Assembly (NCBI GenBank): GCA_020722345.1
Contig: DYKZ01000003.1
Location: forward strand, 1-41,171
Direction: 5' to 3'
Origin: Anaerolinea thermophila
GTDB taxonomy: Bacteria > Chloroflexota > Anaerolineae > Anaerolineales > Villigracilaceae
Length of the DNA: 41,171 nt
In this document: positions 27,915 to 38,746 of the stretch, one piece after another
How the letters are laid out: the number at the start of each line of letters is the position of its first letter
Position numbering within the stretch: position 1 is the first letter of the stretch
Notes under the pieces: model-generated
Databases searched by the model: none
The model's input: the letters and a program-made list of their open reading frames with translations, nothing else
Told to the model about the DNA's origin: nothing
Position numbers and translations under genes: made by a program

Positions 27915-29422
27915 CGGCGCGGCCTATCGGGGCAGGCGGCCCATTTCCAGTTGGAGCGCCGGACGGGCCGGGAATAGACCTGCGAGCGGCGTTCCGTTTC
28001 CCGGTGGGCGACCAGCACGGCAAGCAGAGCGGCAATATCGAGGTAGAGTTCCCGGTTTTCGGCGGCATCTATGCTGGGGAATTGTTCCTCGACGAAGCGC
28101 GTATCGTAGTTGCCGGTCAGGAAGGGGTAGGTGGCCATCATGCTCTGGTGGAAGGGGATGTTGGTGCGCACGCCGGCGATGCGGTATTCCTCGAGGGCGC
28201 GCCGCAGGCGGACGATGGCCTGGGTGCGCGTCTCGCCCCAGACAATCAACTTGGCGATGAGCGGGTCGTAGTAGGGCGTCACTTCGTAGCCGATGTGCAC
28301 ACCCGTGTCCACCCGGACGCCGGGACCGGTGGGCATTTGTGTGAGCGTGATGCGCCCCGCTGAGGGGACGAAATTGTTGTAGGGGTCTTCGGTGTTGATG
28401 CGGCACTCGATGGCTGCTCCGCGCCAGCGAATTTCCTCCTGGCGGTGGCTGAGCGGCAGGCCGTAGGCGATGCGGATCTGTTCAGCGACGATGTCCAGGC
28501 CGGTGACCATTTCGGTGACGGGATGTTCCACCTGGAGGCGGGTGTTCATTTCCAGAAAGTAGAAGTTGCAATCGTTGTCCACCAGGAATTCGATGGTGCC
28601 AGCGTTGGTGTAATCCACTGAACGGGCGGCTTGCACGGCCACCTCGCCCATGCGGCGGCGGAGTGACTCGTTGTTCCCCAACGTCGGCGAGGGAGATTCT
28701 TCGATTAGTTTTTGGTGGCGGCGCTGGATGGAACATTCGCGCTCGCCCAGGTGGATGACGTTCCCCAACTGGTCTGCCAGGATCTGGAATTCGACGTGGT
28801 GGGCGCCCTCGACCAGTTTCTCCAGGTACACGTTGCTGTCCCCAAAAGCGGCTTCGGCTTCGCGGCGCGCCGATTGGAGCAGGTCCGGCATTTCCTCCAG
28901 GGTTTTGACTTCCCGCATGCCTTTGCCGCCGCCGCCTGCCGTAGCCTTGATGAGCAGGGGAAAACCGATCTTCGGGGCAAGGGCGAGCAGTTCCTCGTCG
29001 CGCAATGCTCCCTGTCCCTCCGTGCCGGGGACGACGGTGACGCCCGCTTTGGCGACCGTGGCGCGGGCGGCGGCCTTGTCGCCCATGGCGGCAATGGAGG
29101 AGGGTTTGGGGCCGATGAACACCAGCCCGGCGTCGGCGCAGGCAGCGGCGAAGTCGGCGCGCTCGGCCAGAAAGCCATAGCCGGGGTGGATGGCCTCTGC
29201 CCCGCATTTGCGGGCAATGTCAATGATTTTGTCACCGCGCAAGTAGGAGTCGCGCGACGGCGCCGGACCGAGGGGATAGGCTTCGTCTGCATACCGGACG
29301 TGCAGGGCCTGCCGGTCGGCTTCGGAAAAGACGGCTACCGTCTCGATGCCCAGTTCCCGGCAGGCGCGCTGGATGCGGACAGCAATTTCCCCGCGATTGG
29401 CAATCAGGATCTTCTTGAACAT
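27911..29422 (-). CDS. accC: Biotin carboxylase subunit
   Basis: [76 protein letters not shown]. Confidence 0.95.
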   Translation of the reverse strand: MFKKILIANRGEIAVRIQRACRELGIETVAVFSEADRQALHVRYADEAYPLGPAPSRDSYLRGDKIIDIARKCGAEAIHPGYGFLAERADFAAACADAGLVFIGPKPSSIAAMGDKAAARATVAKAGVTVVPGTEGQGALRDEELLALAPKIGFPLLIKATAGGGGKGMREVKTLEEMPDLLQSARREAEAAFGDSNVYLEKLVEGAHHVEFQILADQLGNVIHLGERECSIQRRHQKLIEESPSPTLGNNESLRRRMGEVAVQAARSVDYTNAGTIEFLVDNDCNFYFLEMNTRLQVEHPVTEMVTGLDIVAEQIRIAYGLPLSHRQEEIRWRGAAIECRINTEDPYNNFVPSAGRITLTQMPTGPGVRVDTGVHIGYEVTPYYDPLIAKLIVWGETRTQAIVRLRRALEEYRIAGVRTNIPFHQSMMATYPFLTGNYDTRFVEEQFPSIDAAENRELYLDIAALLAVLVAHRETERRSQVYSRPVRRSNWKWAACPDRPRR

Positions 29423-29450
29423 ATCGCTCTGATGTGCGTTTTACCGACTA

Positions 29451-30110
29451 TTACAGTTGCGGCGTTACGCTCAGTTCACTTTCGCCGACAAACTCACTGA
29501 AGAACAGAATTTGCAGGTGCAACTGCTCGGCAAAGAGTTGTTTCCCGGTCTCGGTCGCCAGCGGATTGTTAGCGCGATAATGCTCCAGGCGATTGATTCG
29601 TTCGCGCAGTTTGTCTGTCAGTTTTTCGTAATCGTCAATGTCTGAATAGCACCATTGCAGGATGCGGTAGGGTCCGAAGCGGTCCACGTTGTCGGCGTCG
29701 CTGACGATGTTCGCCTCCAGGGTGTTCGGGTTTTCCACGGTGACGTGCGAGGCGATGGAATAGCAGATGTTATCCACCTGCTCCGGAGCGTATCCCAGGC
29801 TGGCGAGAAATGGGCGGGCAATCTCTGCTCCGATGTTCCCGTGGTCTCGGCTGTTATCTCCCTGCACATCGAACCAGGCGATATCGTGGAGTAGGCAGGC
29901 GGCCACGACCAGTTCCGTGTCTGCGCCTTCGGCCTCGGCGATGATCTTGCCGAACTGCGCCACCCGCTGGGTGTGCTGCCAGCGGTAGTCGAAGCCGGAA
30001 AGGAAGCGTTTCAACCCTTCTTTGTCGTCGCGTTTCTTATAGGCCTCTTCGAGGTAGTTGCGGGCGAAATCGGCGATTTTCTGCAGGCGTTTGTTGGTTT
30101 CGGCGCTCAT
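29451..30110 (-). CDS. HD-domain putative phosphohydrolase
   Basis: RWQHTQRVAQFGKIIAEAEGADTELVVAACLLHDIAWFD ... DHGNIGAEIARPFL ... SDADNVDRFG. Confidence 0.88.
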   Translation of the reverse strand: MSAETNKRLQKIADFARNYLEEAYKKRDDKEGLKRFLSGFDYRWQHTQRVAQFGKIIAEAEGADTELVVAACLLHDIAWFDVQGDNSRDHGNIGAEIARPFLASLGYAPEQVDNICYSIASHVTVENPNTLEANIVSDADNVDRFGPYRILQWCYSDIDDYEKLTDKLRERINRLEHYRANNPLATETGKQLFAEQLHLQILFFSEFVGESELSVTPQL

Positions 30111-30125
30111 CTCTTTTCCTTCCTG

Positions 30126-31676
30126 TTATAGCGGGATATTCCCGTGTTTTTTGTGCGGGTTGGCATCTCGTTTGTTTTGGAGCATCTCCAGGGCATTGAT
30201 TAGCCGGGGACGTGTTTCGTGCGGTTCAATCACGTCGTCCAAGTAGCCTCGACTGGCGGCCACATAGGGATTGGCAAATTTCTCGCGGTATTCGGTGGTC
30301 AATTGCGCCTTTTGCCGGGCAGGATGTTCGGCTTTTTCCAATTCTTTGCGATAGATGATGTTCACTGCCCCGTCTGGTCCCATGACGGCGATCTCGGCGC
30401 CGGGCCAGGCCAGGTTGATGTCGCCGCGCATCTGCTTGCTCGACATGACGATGTACGCCCCGCCATAGGCTTTGCGCAGGATGACGGTCAATTTCGGAAC
30501 GGTGGCTTCGCAATACGCATACAACAGTTTGGCGCCGGAGCGGATGATGCCCTCATGCTCCTGCGCCGTGCCGGGCATGAAACCGGGCACATCCACCAGG
30601 GTCACCAGCGGCACGTTGAAACAGTCGCACGTGCGGACAAAGCGGGCGGCCTTCTCGCTGGCGTTGATGTCCAGCACGCCGGCCAGCACGGCAGGCTGGT
30701 TGGCAACGATTCCCACTGAATGGCCGCCAAGGCGGGCAAAGCCAACGACGATGTTGGGCGCGAACCCTTCCTGGATCTCAAAGAAGTCGCGGCCGTCCAC
30801 CAGTCGGCGGATGACATCTTTTACATCGTAGGGCTTGGCCGGGTCGTCTGGCACGAGGCTGTCGAGTTCCTCGTCCTGCCGCAGCGAGTCATCATCGTTG
30901 GGCAAGAAGGGCGGTTCTTCCATGTTGTTCTGCGGAAGGAAGCCAAGCAGTTTGCGGATCAGGTAGAGGGCATCCGATTCGCTGGCCGCAGCCACGTGGC
31001 AAACTCCTGACTTCTCGGCATGGACCGCCGCGCCGCCCAGTTCTTCGGCGCTGATCTGCTCGTGCGTGGCCGCTTTCACCACCTCCGGCCCGGTGACGAA
31101 CATGTTCGATGTTCCGCTCGCCATGAAAACGAAATCGGTCAGCGCTGGCGAATAAACCGCGCCCCCGGCGCAGGGTCCGAGAATGGCCGAAATCTGGGGA
31201 ACGACGCCCGAAGCCAGGGTGTTGCGCAGAAAGATGGAAGCGTATCCGACCAGCGACACAACCCCCTCCTGGATGCGCGCCCCGCCCGAGTCGTTCAAAC
31301 CAATGAGCGGCGCGCCGTTCTTCAGGGCCATATCCTGTATCTTGCAGATTTTCTCAGCGTGCGCTTCCCCCAAACTACCACCCATCACGGTGAAATCCTG
31401 GGCGTACACATAGACCAAGCGGCCTTCGATGGTGCCCCAGCCGGTGACTACGCCGTCGCCCAGGGGGGTGTTCGTGCCGGCCCCCGCCTCGCCATTGTGG
31501 CTGGCAACGAACGCGTCGATCTCGTGGAAGGAACCGCGGTCCAGCAGCAGGTCGAGGCGCTCGCGGGCAGTGAGTTTGCCTTTTTTGTGCTGGGCATCAA
31601 TCCGCTCTGCCCCGCCACCCTGCCGGGCAAGTGTGCGCATTTCACGCAGACGGCTGTTTTTCGCGTCATTGCTCAT
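30126..31676 (-). CDS. Acyl-CoA (propionyl/acetyl-CoA) carboxylase carboxyltransferase subunit
   Basis: [104 protein letters not shown]; start set at MSNDAK (31676). Confidence 0.95.
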   Translation of the reverse strand: MSNDAKNSRLREMRTLARQGGGAERIDAQHKKGKLTARERLDLLLDRGSFHEIDAFVASHNGEAGAGTNTPLGDGVVTGWGTIEGRLVYVYAQDFTVMGGSLGEAHAEKICKIQDMALKNGAPLIGLNDSGGARIQEGVVSLVGYASIFLRNTLASGVVPQISAILGPCAGGAVYSPALTDFVFMASGTSNMFVTGPEVVKAATHEQISAEELGGAAVHAEKSGVCHVAAASESDALYLIRKLLGFLPQNNMEEPPFLPNDDDSLRQDEELDSLVPDDPAKPYDVKDVIRRLVDGRDFFEIQEGFAPNIVVGFARLGGHSVGIVANQPAVLAGVLDINASEKAARFVRTCDCFNVPLVTLVDVPGFMPGTAQEHEGIIRSGAKLLYAYCEATVPKLTVILRKAYGGAYIVMSSKQMRGDINLAWPGAEIAVMGPDGAVNIIYRKELEKAEHPARQKAQLTTEYREKFANPYVAASRGYLDDVIEPHETRPRLINALEMLQNKRDANPHKKHGNIPL

Positions 31677-32067
31677 GGTAGAAATTTCTGACATTTCGGG
31701 AGAATACAACCAACAACAGGAATACAAAGTAGAGGCCGTTTGCTGCCAGAACGAACAAGTTGTTGGTATGCGGTTGCTGTAGCGCCAGCCGGTCGAACCA
31801 GAACCAGGCTTCCAGCGCTAGGAAGAAACCCAGCGCCGCCCCCCAGGCCCAGGCCTTTCTCTGCCAGAGTGCCCAGGCAAAGGTGAACCCCAGACCGGCC
31901 CAGGCCGCTCCGCTAACGGCCAGGTAGAGCGGGCCGCCCGGATTCTGATAGAGGGTAAGCGTATCCCAGAAACGGATGGCGCCGGCAAAGCGAATGCAAT
32001 TCCAGATGGCGGAGACCAGGGCAAGCGCGGTCAGCAGTTGTACACCGGGGGGGCGGCGGGTTTTCAT
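31666..32067 (-). CDS. Small multi-TM membrane protein
   Basis: 133 aa with about four hydrophobic segments; stop overlaps the downstream carboxyltransferase start. Confidence 0.7.
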   Translation of the reverse strand: MKTRRPPGVQLLTALALVSAIWNCIRFAGAIRFWDTLTLYQNPGGPLYLAVSGAAWAGLGFTFAWALWQRKAWAWGAALGFFLALEAWFWFDRLALQQPHTNNLFVLAANGLYFVFLLLVVFSRNVRNFYHEQ

Positions 32068-32076
32068 GGGTTTTTA

Positions 32077-35000
32077 CTACGGCAGGACTGAAAATTCAAC
32101 AGGAGGCATAGGAATGCCGCGTTCACCATACGAGTCTATCAGCCTGTCCCCATCAAAAACTCGCACACTCCAGCGGTAGCGGCCCGCAGCCAGCGGCTCG
32201 GCCAGTGTCAGGCGTGAGGCATCCCGATTGTCTATCTGCACGCTCAGGACAGTGCGCCAGACGCTGTCTTCTCCCGGTGAATGGATCGAATCTGGCGTGA
32301 TCAGGATGGAGTCGATGAAAACGCTATACTGGTCATCCTGACCATAAGTGCGGCTCAGGGCAAGCGTTACCGGACCGGCAGCCAGGTCAACGGTCCCGAC
32401 CGATTCCCACACCCATTCATCGAGAGCGTTGTCGTCCGTCGCGAACGGTCGCGCCTCCCCGTTGACCGAGATGAAGTTCTGCTGGTCGTTATAGCGCCGC
32501 TTATAAGACCGCACCCAGACGGCATAATCCCCGGCTTCTTCGATGTCAAGGGTAAATTCGGCTGTCCCTGACTGCCAGTTATCGAGCAGGAAGCCGTTCC
32601 CGCTAAAGTTGGTGACGAATTCGGAGGCGAAGTACCAGCCGTTACTCTGGAAAACGTCCTCGGCCTCGATCCAGTAAACGTTCGGCTGTTTCTGCTCAAT
32701 GGTCAGGAGCGCCTCCGTGCCGCTTTCGTTCGCGCTCAACCACTCGAAGACGGGCGTTTCATCAGAGGGAATCTCCGCACCGGCAGCCGGCTGGACCGGT
32801 TCCGGCGGCGGAGTCTGATAGCAGAGCGGGTTGCCGAGACTGTCTGCGTCGAGGAAATAGACATCAAAAAACTTGCCGCTGGTCACCAGGCTTGCGCCCG
32901 GATAACACTCGAGGAGGATGTTCAGGATTTGCATGCGCTCATCTTGGAGCGACAGCGCCGTCTTATCGTACACGATGGACAGGCTCTCCGCGTCCCGGTT
33001 TTGCCAGAGGGAAAGCAGGAGTTCCTCGTAGGGGACTTGCTGATAATAGTTCACGGCTTCCAGGCCGGCACCCCGCGCCCCGGCGACCGAGAAGAGGATG
33101 ACGTGGGTTTCCAATTCCACCGAGTCGTTTTGCGTGGGGAAGTACGGATAAAGTACGAGAGATGTATCTGCGGCGGCTGCCGCGCTGAGATCGGCCAGTT
33201 CGCGGCGTTTGAGGCGCTCCTCCGGATCGCCGATGCGGTTGGTAAAGACGAAGTAATCGCCGGCGAGGATGGTCAGCAGGGCGGCGGCCAGCACCGGCGC
33301 GGCGAGGCGCATCTTCTGGCCGTCGAGCCAGGTGCGCGCCGCGCCGAAGAACACCCATAGCCCCATCGCGCCCCAGATGACCAGCGGGGCGAGGCTAGTG
33401 TAAAGCACGCGCGGCCACACCGATCCCAGCAGGAGAGGGCCGGGGAGTACGTTAATCAGGAACCAGAGCGGAATGAAAACGAAGAACGGGCGGCGCAGGT
33501 TGAGCAGGTTATAGACCAGCCCGACGACTACGAAGGGCAGGAGGAGTTGATTGACGAACGAACCGTTCCAGCGCAGGAGGGAATCATCCAGCGAGACAGA
33601 CACAAAGATTGTCTTCAGGAGCAACCCGATGTTGTTTAGAATGAAACCCAGCGGCCCCAACATCCCATTTTCGGCGGCTTGATCTAGCCAGCCGAAGTGA
33701 TAACCGTGCCGCGCGCGTAGGTACTGATGGGTAAATGTCAGGTATATCAGCAGGATAGGCCACAGGACGAGAAGAAGGCGCGGCAGCCATTGGCGCAGGT
33801 TTGCCTGCCGCTTCCTGATTTCAGAAACGGCCGCGCCAATCAGGAAGACCAGCGCCAGCCCGACCGTGGGGTAGAAGGTTTCGTAGGTCAACATGCCCAG
33901 CGCCAGCAGGATGCCCGCTACCTGGAACTGCCAGGTCTTCTTCTGCTGGAGCGCCAGCAGGAGGAAATACAACCCGGCCATCATCCAGGCTTCCAGGGTG
34001 GTGTTGTGCAGCGCCTGGTGGCTGGCGTTGAGTTCAACGTAGGAGAAGGCATACAGCGCAGCCGCTAACAGCGCAGCCGGCGGGCTGGCTGTCAGCCGCC
34101 GTACGAGCAGGTACAGGAAGATGACCGCCGCAATACTGAGCGTTGCGCTCTCGATGCGCGCCGAAAGGAAGTTCAACCCGAACAAGCGCAGGAAGCCCGC
34201 CCGCACCCAGAAATCTACCGGCAGGGGCTTGTAGTGCATGGTTGCAAAGTCGCCGATATCCTCCCGCAGGATGACCGAAAACCAGGCCTGCGCCGTCCAC
34301 TTGGTTTCGTCCGCTTCCAGGCCGTAGACGCGGTAGCCCAGATCGTAGAAGCGGCTGAAGATGACTACCGCCAGGAGCAGCAGCCCGATGGCAATCTCCG
34401 CGCGCGGGGCAAGGCGCACTTGGTTGGTCAGCGTTCCCTTCCACTTGGGATGCAGGCGCGCCCAAACGATCAGCGCCGCGGCGCACGCCGCGTAGAAGAT
34501 TGTCCCGACAATGAAGTTATTCTGCGAAAGGAAAATCTGCGCCAGCGCCGCCGCGCCAACAGAAGCCAGCAGCAGTATCGGGGCGGGGATTTGCAGATCG
34601 GGGACAGTCACATGCCAGCCTTCCGACAAGCGCAGGGAAGGCAGATGAATGTGCAGGTAAAGGTCGCGTCCCTCGCGGCTGCTGGTAGTGCGGGTCTGAA
34701 CTCTGAACCGCCGCGGCCTTGGGCCGGACTCCGGCGCGTCCGCCGTGAAGACTTGGGAGGCCCATTCAGGCGGTTCGGCGGGCGTCTCCGACGGAACGCG
34801 CCGCGCCGGGACCTGTTCGCCGGCCCCCGTTTCGGAGGCTTCCACCTCCGCCTGGGCGGCCGCGACCGGCGCGTTGATCCAGCCGGCCAGCGCCTGGATG
34901 GGGCGCGGCAGGCGTCGGGTCCAGGCGGCGGGCAGAAAGGCCGCCAGCCCGAAGAGTAGGAGCAGACTCCCAAGCAGGATCAGCAGCGGCGGGCGCAGGT

Positions 35001-37143
35001 ACGATTCTGCCAGCACTTCCCCGATGGAACGGTCGCGCTCGAAGGTGAATGGCGTGTTCAGCCCGGCTGAGAGCAACGGGATTCCGTCCGGGTTGTAGAA
35101 GTCGCGTTTTATGAATTGCCCATCCCAGACTTGCGTCAGGAGGCTCTCGATCTCGTCGGCCAGGCCGGGCGGGTAGAAGAGGATATATTTTTCGGCTGTC
35201 GCGTAGGCCTGCGGGTCGGCGCGGAATTGCTCGAAGGAGATGGCTTCGTAGGAGACCTCCGGCCTGAATTCGTCGGCGATATAGGGCCGGACAAGGTCCA
35301 CTTCGCTCTGGTTCTGGTAGATGTAAACCAGCGTTTCGTCTGTCGCGTACAGACTGGCCCAGGAGATGATCTGGTCGGGTTGGGGATGGTAACGGCTAGG
35401 CATGAGGACGAAGTAGTCGTAGATGCCGCCCAGCGAGAGGATTGTGATGAGGATGCCTAGCACAATGGTCTTCCAGCGTCCCAGGCCGCGGACGGCGGCC
35501 GCGCAGGCGTTGGCGAGGACGTTCGCGCCGAGGCCGGCGAGCAGTGCTAGCAGGGGGATGATGTTGACCATGTGGGTGTGGCGCGGCGGGACGGTGTTGA
35601 GGACGCTCAGCCCAAAGATGATGACCAGGAACCACAACGCCATCAGCAGGCCGCGTGGTTCTTTAAGCCGCTTGAGCATCACTCCGAATCCGAGCAGGTA
35701 GAAAATAACGCCGACTGTCCCCGTCAGCGGAAAGGCGATGAAATGTTCCGAGATGAGCCAGGGCTTCTGGAAGATGAGCAGGGTGCGGAGGAGGCCGCGG
35801 ACGAGCAGGATGAAATAGATTTGCGGATTGTAGAAAAGTTCGTTCCCGCCGAGTTCGAAGAAGGGCGCGACGGCGGTAAGTTCTTCGTCAGAGTAGAAAA
35901 GCCGCCCGTTGAAGGTGTTGAAAAAGACGCTTTCGAAGACTTTGAAGCCCATTCCCTCCGAGTCGTAGATGTTGCCGTAGGCAAAGTACGGGCCGGCAAC
36001 CAGGGCAGCGCCAACGAGCAGGAGGAAGACGGCCAGGGCGGCAGGGCGGAATTTCAACCGCCGGGCAAGCCAGAGGACTGCGATGAACAGCAGGGCAATA
36101 ACGATGGCCATGCGCGCCGCAAAGTAGGTGTAGAAACCAAACCCGGCGGCGCACCCTGCCAGGAACAAATAGAAGATACTGTATCGCTGGATGCCGGTAT
36201 AGAGCCAATAGAAGGTCAGCGTGGTGATGAACAGGGCCTGGATGTTGTTGTAACCCAGCCGGGCAAAGGCCAGGAAATAGGGGCTGAAGGCCAGGGCAAA
36301 ACTGCTGGCGATGGCTGTCTTGCGGTCAAAGGCGTCGCGCGCCAGCAGGTAGAGCGGAAAGATTGTCAGCGCGCCGGAAAGCACCGAGCCGAAGCGCCAG
36401 CCCCACAGGTCCAGGCCAAAGACTTTCAGCGCCGCGGCCTGCCCGATGGAACTCAGCACCGGGAAGGTGTAGACTCCGTTGGCGAAGACCGGCGGCTGGA
36501 ACTGCCCGTTGGCAATGTCGCGCGCCGCGGTCCAGAACGAACCCTCGTCGCCCATCAGCATATCCGGGAGTCCTTGCAGACGGTACGCGCCGACGAGCAG
36601 GCTGAGGAGGAACAACCCCAGCATCCACAGCAGGTCGCTGCGGCTCAGGCGGGGCGAAAGGTCCACCTGCCGCTTGTAATCCCAGGCCGCCGCGGCCGCC
36701 AGCGCCAGGGCTGGGGCGGCCAGCCACTCGGCGATCATCAGGTCGTAATAATCCAGGCGGTTGATCTGCCAGATCAGGGCTGCAAAAATGCCCCCTGCTC
36801 CGGCCAGCCAGGGCCAGAGCGAGCGGAGGGGTCGCAGGGTAATGAATATTTCGCCAGGCGGGGGCGTCTCGGCTGGGACCAGCCGCAAATTCCGCAGCGA
36901 GAGATAGAGCAGCGCCGCTCCCGCAGCCAGGTACGGCAGGCCGTTCAGCACATTGTCAATGGTAGGGATGGCGAGGTGGATTTCATTCGTTAGCCAGAGG
37001 GCCAATTTTGTCGGCGGCGCAGACGGAATAGTGTCGTTGGCAATCCGCATTTGCCCGACAATCAGCAGCGCCAGCCCCATCAAGGCGGCAAGCCAGCGGA
37101 GGTTGAGCCATTCCAGTTTTTTTGCGAAGTTGGTTTGCGGCAT
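32077..37143 (-). CDS. Giant double GT39-like (PMT/ArnT-type) membrane glycosyltransferase with C-terminal carbohydrate-binding-like module
   Basis: 1688-aa ORF with many TM segments. Two GT-C acidic loops: MLMGDEGSFWTAARDIANGQ (N-half) and YGLEADETKWTAQAWF (C-half). C-terminal IEAEDVFQSNGWYF...WQSGTAEFTLDIEEAGDYAVWVRSYKRR...VDLAAGPVTLALSRTYG...FIDSILITPD resembles a CBM6/35-type fold. Confidence 0.85.
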   Translation of the reverse strand: MPQTNFAKKLEWLNLRWLAALMGLALLIVGQMRIANDTIPSAPPTKLALWLTNEIHLAIPTIDNVLNGLPYLAAGAALLYLSLRNLRLVPAETPPPGEIFITLRPLRSLWPWLAGAGGIFAALIWQINRLDYYDLMIAEWLAAPALALAAAAAWDYKRQVDLSPRLSRSDLLWMLGLFLLSLLVGAYRLQGLPDMLMGDEGSFWTAARDIANGQFQPPVFANGVYTFPVLSSIGQAAALKVFGLDLWGWRFGSVLSGALTIFPLYLLARDAFDRKTAIASSFALAFSPYFLAFARLGYNNIQALFITTLTFYWLYTGIQRYSIFYLFLAGCAAGFGFYTYFAARMAIVIALLFIAVLWLARRLKFRPAALAVFLLLVGAALVAGPYFAYGNIYDSEGMGFKVFESVFFNTFNGRLFYSDEELTAVAPFFELGGNELFYNPQIYFILLVRGLLRTLLIFQKPWLISEHFIAFPLTGTVGVIFYLLGFGVMLKRLKEPRGLLMALWFLVIIFGLSVLNTVPPRHTHMVNIIPLLALLAGLGANVLANACAAAVRGLGRWKTIVLGILITILSLGGIYDYFVLMPSRYHPQPDQIISWASLYATDETLVYIYQNQSEVDLVRPYIADEFRPEVSYEAISFEQFRADPQAYATAEKYILFYPPGLADEIESLLTQVWDGQFIKRDFYNPDGIPLLSAGLNTPFTFERDRSIGEVLAESYLRPPLLILLGSLLLLFGLAAFLPAAWTRRLPRPIQALAGWINAPVAAAQAEVEASETGAGEQVPARRVPSETPAEPPEWASQVFTADAPESGPRPRRFRVQTRTTSSREGRDLYLHIHLPSLRLSEGWHVTVPDLQIPAPILLLASVGAAALAQIFLSQNNFIVGTIFYAACAAALIVWARLHPKWKGTLTNQVRLAPRAEIAIGLLLLAVVIFSRFYDLGYRVYGLEADETKWTAQAWFSVILREDIGDFATMHYKPLPVDFWVRAGFLRLFGLNFLSARIESATLSIAAVIFLYLLVRRLTASPPAALLAAALYAFSYVELNASHQALHNTTLEAWMMAGLYFLLLALQQKKTWQFQVAGILLALGMLTYETFYPTVGLALVFLIGAAVSEIRKRQANLRQWLPRLLLVLWPILLIYLTFTHQYLRARHGYHFGWLDQAAENGMLGPLGFILNNIGLLLKTIFVSVSLDDSLLRWNGSFVNQLLLPFVVVGLVYNLLNLRRPFFVFIPLWFLINVLPGPLLLGSVWPRVLYTSLAPLVIWGAMGLWVFFGAARTWLDGQKMRLAAPVLAAALLTILAGDYFVFTNRIGDPEERLKRRELADLSAAAAADTSLVLYPYFPTQNDSVELETHVILFSVAGARGAGLEAVNYYQQVPYEELLLSLWQNRDAESLSIVYDKTALSLQDERMQILNILLECYPGASLVTSGKFFDVYFLDADSLGNPLCYQTPPPEPVQPAAGAEIPSDETPVFEWLSANESGTEALLTIEQKQPNVYWIEAEDVFQSNGWYFASEFVTNFSGNGFLLDNWQSGTAEFTLDIEEAGDYAVWVRSYKRRYNDQQNFISVNGEARPFATDDNALDEWVWESVGTVDLAAGPVTLALSRTYGQDDQYSVFIDSILITPDSIHSPGEDSVWRTVLSVQIDNRDASRLTLAEPLAAGRYRWSVRVFDGDRLIDSYGERGIPMPPVEFSVLP

Positions 37144-37202
37144 ATTTGCAGGCGGTAACCTTGGATGGCGGGATTATACAACAGATGGGGGATGGGCGTC
37201 GG

Positions 37203-37208
37203 TTATAA
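37203..37208 (+). promoter_or_regulatory. Candidate -10 box upstream of the 37274 gene
   Basis: ggTTATAATttg in the divergent intergenic region (37144-37273); followed by AACGCCG-TTCTT-CGGCGTT hairpin at 37219-37237. Confidence 0.4.
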
Positions 37209-37273
37209 TTTGGCTATGAACGCCGTTCTTCGGCGTTATCAGCGCCTTGTTTCAGTTTGGAGTATGGTGACCC

Positions 37274-38737
37274 ATGAAAAGGCTTTCCTTCCCTTTGCGG
37301 ATTTTCCTGCTGGCGCTGGCGCTGCGGCTCGCGCCGGTGATTGCCCTGCGGACGATGGGCATTGGCCTGGACGATATGTTCCAGTACGATATGCTGGCGC
37401 GCTCGCTGGCGCTGGGAAACGGCTACCGCTGGTATGCCTGGGAAGACTTGCAAATGCTGGAGCCGTATGTGGATTTTGACTTAACCAGTGTGGAGTATGA
37501 TCCGGTGCGCGGCGTGCCGACCTCGTTCCGGGCGCCGCTCTACCCGGCTTTTCTGGCGCTGGTGTACCTGGTTGCCGGAACGGGAACGGGGCGGTTCTTT
37601 GCGGCCCGCCTGGCGCAGACTCTGCTCGGCGCGGCGCTCGCCCCGCTGACCTGGGCGGCAGCGCGTGTTTTGCTGCCCGGCGACTCGGCGGAGGCGTCTC
37701 GGCGGCGGGAGCGGGCGGCGGCCGCGGCGGCCTGGGTCGTGGCCTGTTACCCGCTCCTGCTCCTCTATCCATTTGGGCTGGGGACCGAGAATCTCTTTTT
37801 CCCACTGGTGCTTCTCTCGCTCCTGTTCCTGCTCAAAGCGGCAGATAAGTCATTGCTGGTTAATTTCCTCCTTTCCGGCTTTTTCCTCGGCTTGGCGGCT
37901 CTGACGCGTTCCATCATCCTGCCGTTTGCCGGTCTGGCGGTTCTATGGGCGTGGTTCATCCTGAAGCAGAGAAAAGGCGCTCTCGCCGCGGCGCTGGTTT
38001 TCCTGGCGCTGATTTCTCCCTGGGTGGTGCGAAATTCCCTGCTCCATCACAAGTTGACCAGCATAGAAACCTCGATGGGCTACAACCTCTACGTGGGGTA
38101 CCATCCGCAGAGCAATGGCTCGTTTACCTTTGGCCCCTCGTTCGACCTGATCCCGATCCTGGATGACGCCGAACGCGACCGCCTCGGGACGGAGAAGGCG
38201 CTGGAGTTTATCCAGGACGATCCGGGGCGCTTTCTGCCGCTGGCGCTCAACCGCCTGGGATTCTTCTTTGGGCTGGAGAAGCGTGTGCTGGTGTATTTCT
38301 ATGCCAACAATTTCTTGGGCTACATCCCGCCCCTGCCGCTGGCGATGATTTCGCTGGTCATATTCCTGCCGTTTGTGGCGGTGGCCGCCTCTGCGCCGGT
38401 GGGGCTGGCGCTCCTGCGGGCGGGACCGAAGACGGGTCTGGTGTGGTTGCTGCTGGGGGCGTATCTCCTCCCGCATGTTCTCATCCTGTCCGAGGACCGT
38501 TTCCACCTGGCTCTTGTGCCGCTGTTAGCCATCCTGGCCGCGCACGCCTGGAGCGGAGGCCGGAGCGCGCTCCGGGAACGGTGGGCAGGTTCACGGTCTG
38601 GGAAGGCGGCGCTGGCCCTGGCGGGGATGGCTGTCCTGCTGCTGCTCGCCAACTGGGGCTGGGAACTGTGGCGCGATTGGGATAAACTCACCCAACTATT
38701 TGGTCCGAACGGCAACACACTCTATCCTCCTTACTGA
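37274..38737 (+). CDS. GT39-like (ArnT/PMT-type) membrane glycosyltransferase
   Basis: Multi-TM protein with MGIGLDDMFQYDMLARSLALGNGYRWYAW acidic loop after TM1; LTRSIILPFAGLAVLWAW. Confidence 0.8.
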   Translation: MKRLSFPLRIFLLALALRLAPVIALRTMGIGLDDMFQYDMLARSLALGNGYRWYAWEDLQMLEPYVDFDLTSVEYDPVRGVPTSFRAPLYPAFLALVYLVAGTGTGRFFAARLAQTLLGAALAPLTWAAARVLLPGDSAEASRRRERAAAAAAWVVACYPLLLLYPFGLGTENLFFPLVLLSLLFLLKAADKSLLVNFLLSGFFLGLAALTRSIILPFAGLAVLWAWFILKQRKGALAAALVFLALISPWVVRNSLLHHKLTSIETSMGYNLYVGYHPQSNGSFTFGPSFDLIPILDDAERDRLGTEKALEFIQDDPGRFLPLALNRLGFFFGLEKRVLVYFYANNFLGYIPPLPLAMISLVIFLPFVAVAASAPVGLALLRAGPKTGLVWLLLGAYLLPHVLILSEDRFHLALVPLLAILAAHAWSGGRSALRERWAGSRSGKAALALAGMAVLLLLANWGWELWRDWDKLTQLFGPNGNTLYPPY

Positions 38738-38746
38738 TGAGGCGAC

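Noticed and set aside
31020-31691. 223-aa plus-strand ORF opposite the carboxyltransferase gene
   Set aside because: Antisense shadow with no domain signature.
35572-36993. 473-aa plus-strand ORF opposite the giant glycosyltransferase gene
   Set aside because: Low-complexity Q/E/G/R-rich translation typical of an antisense shadow of a GC-rich coding strand; the minus-strand frame has clear TM and GT39 motifs.
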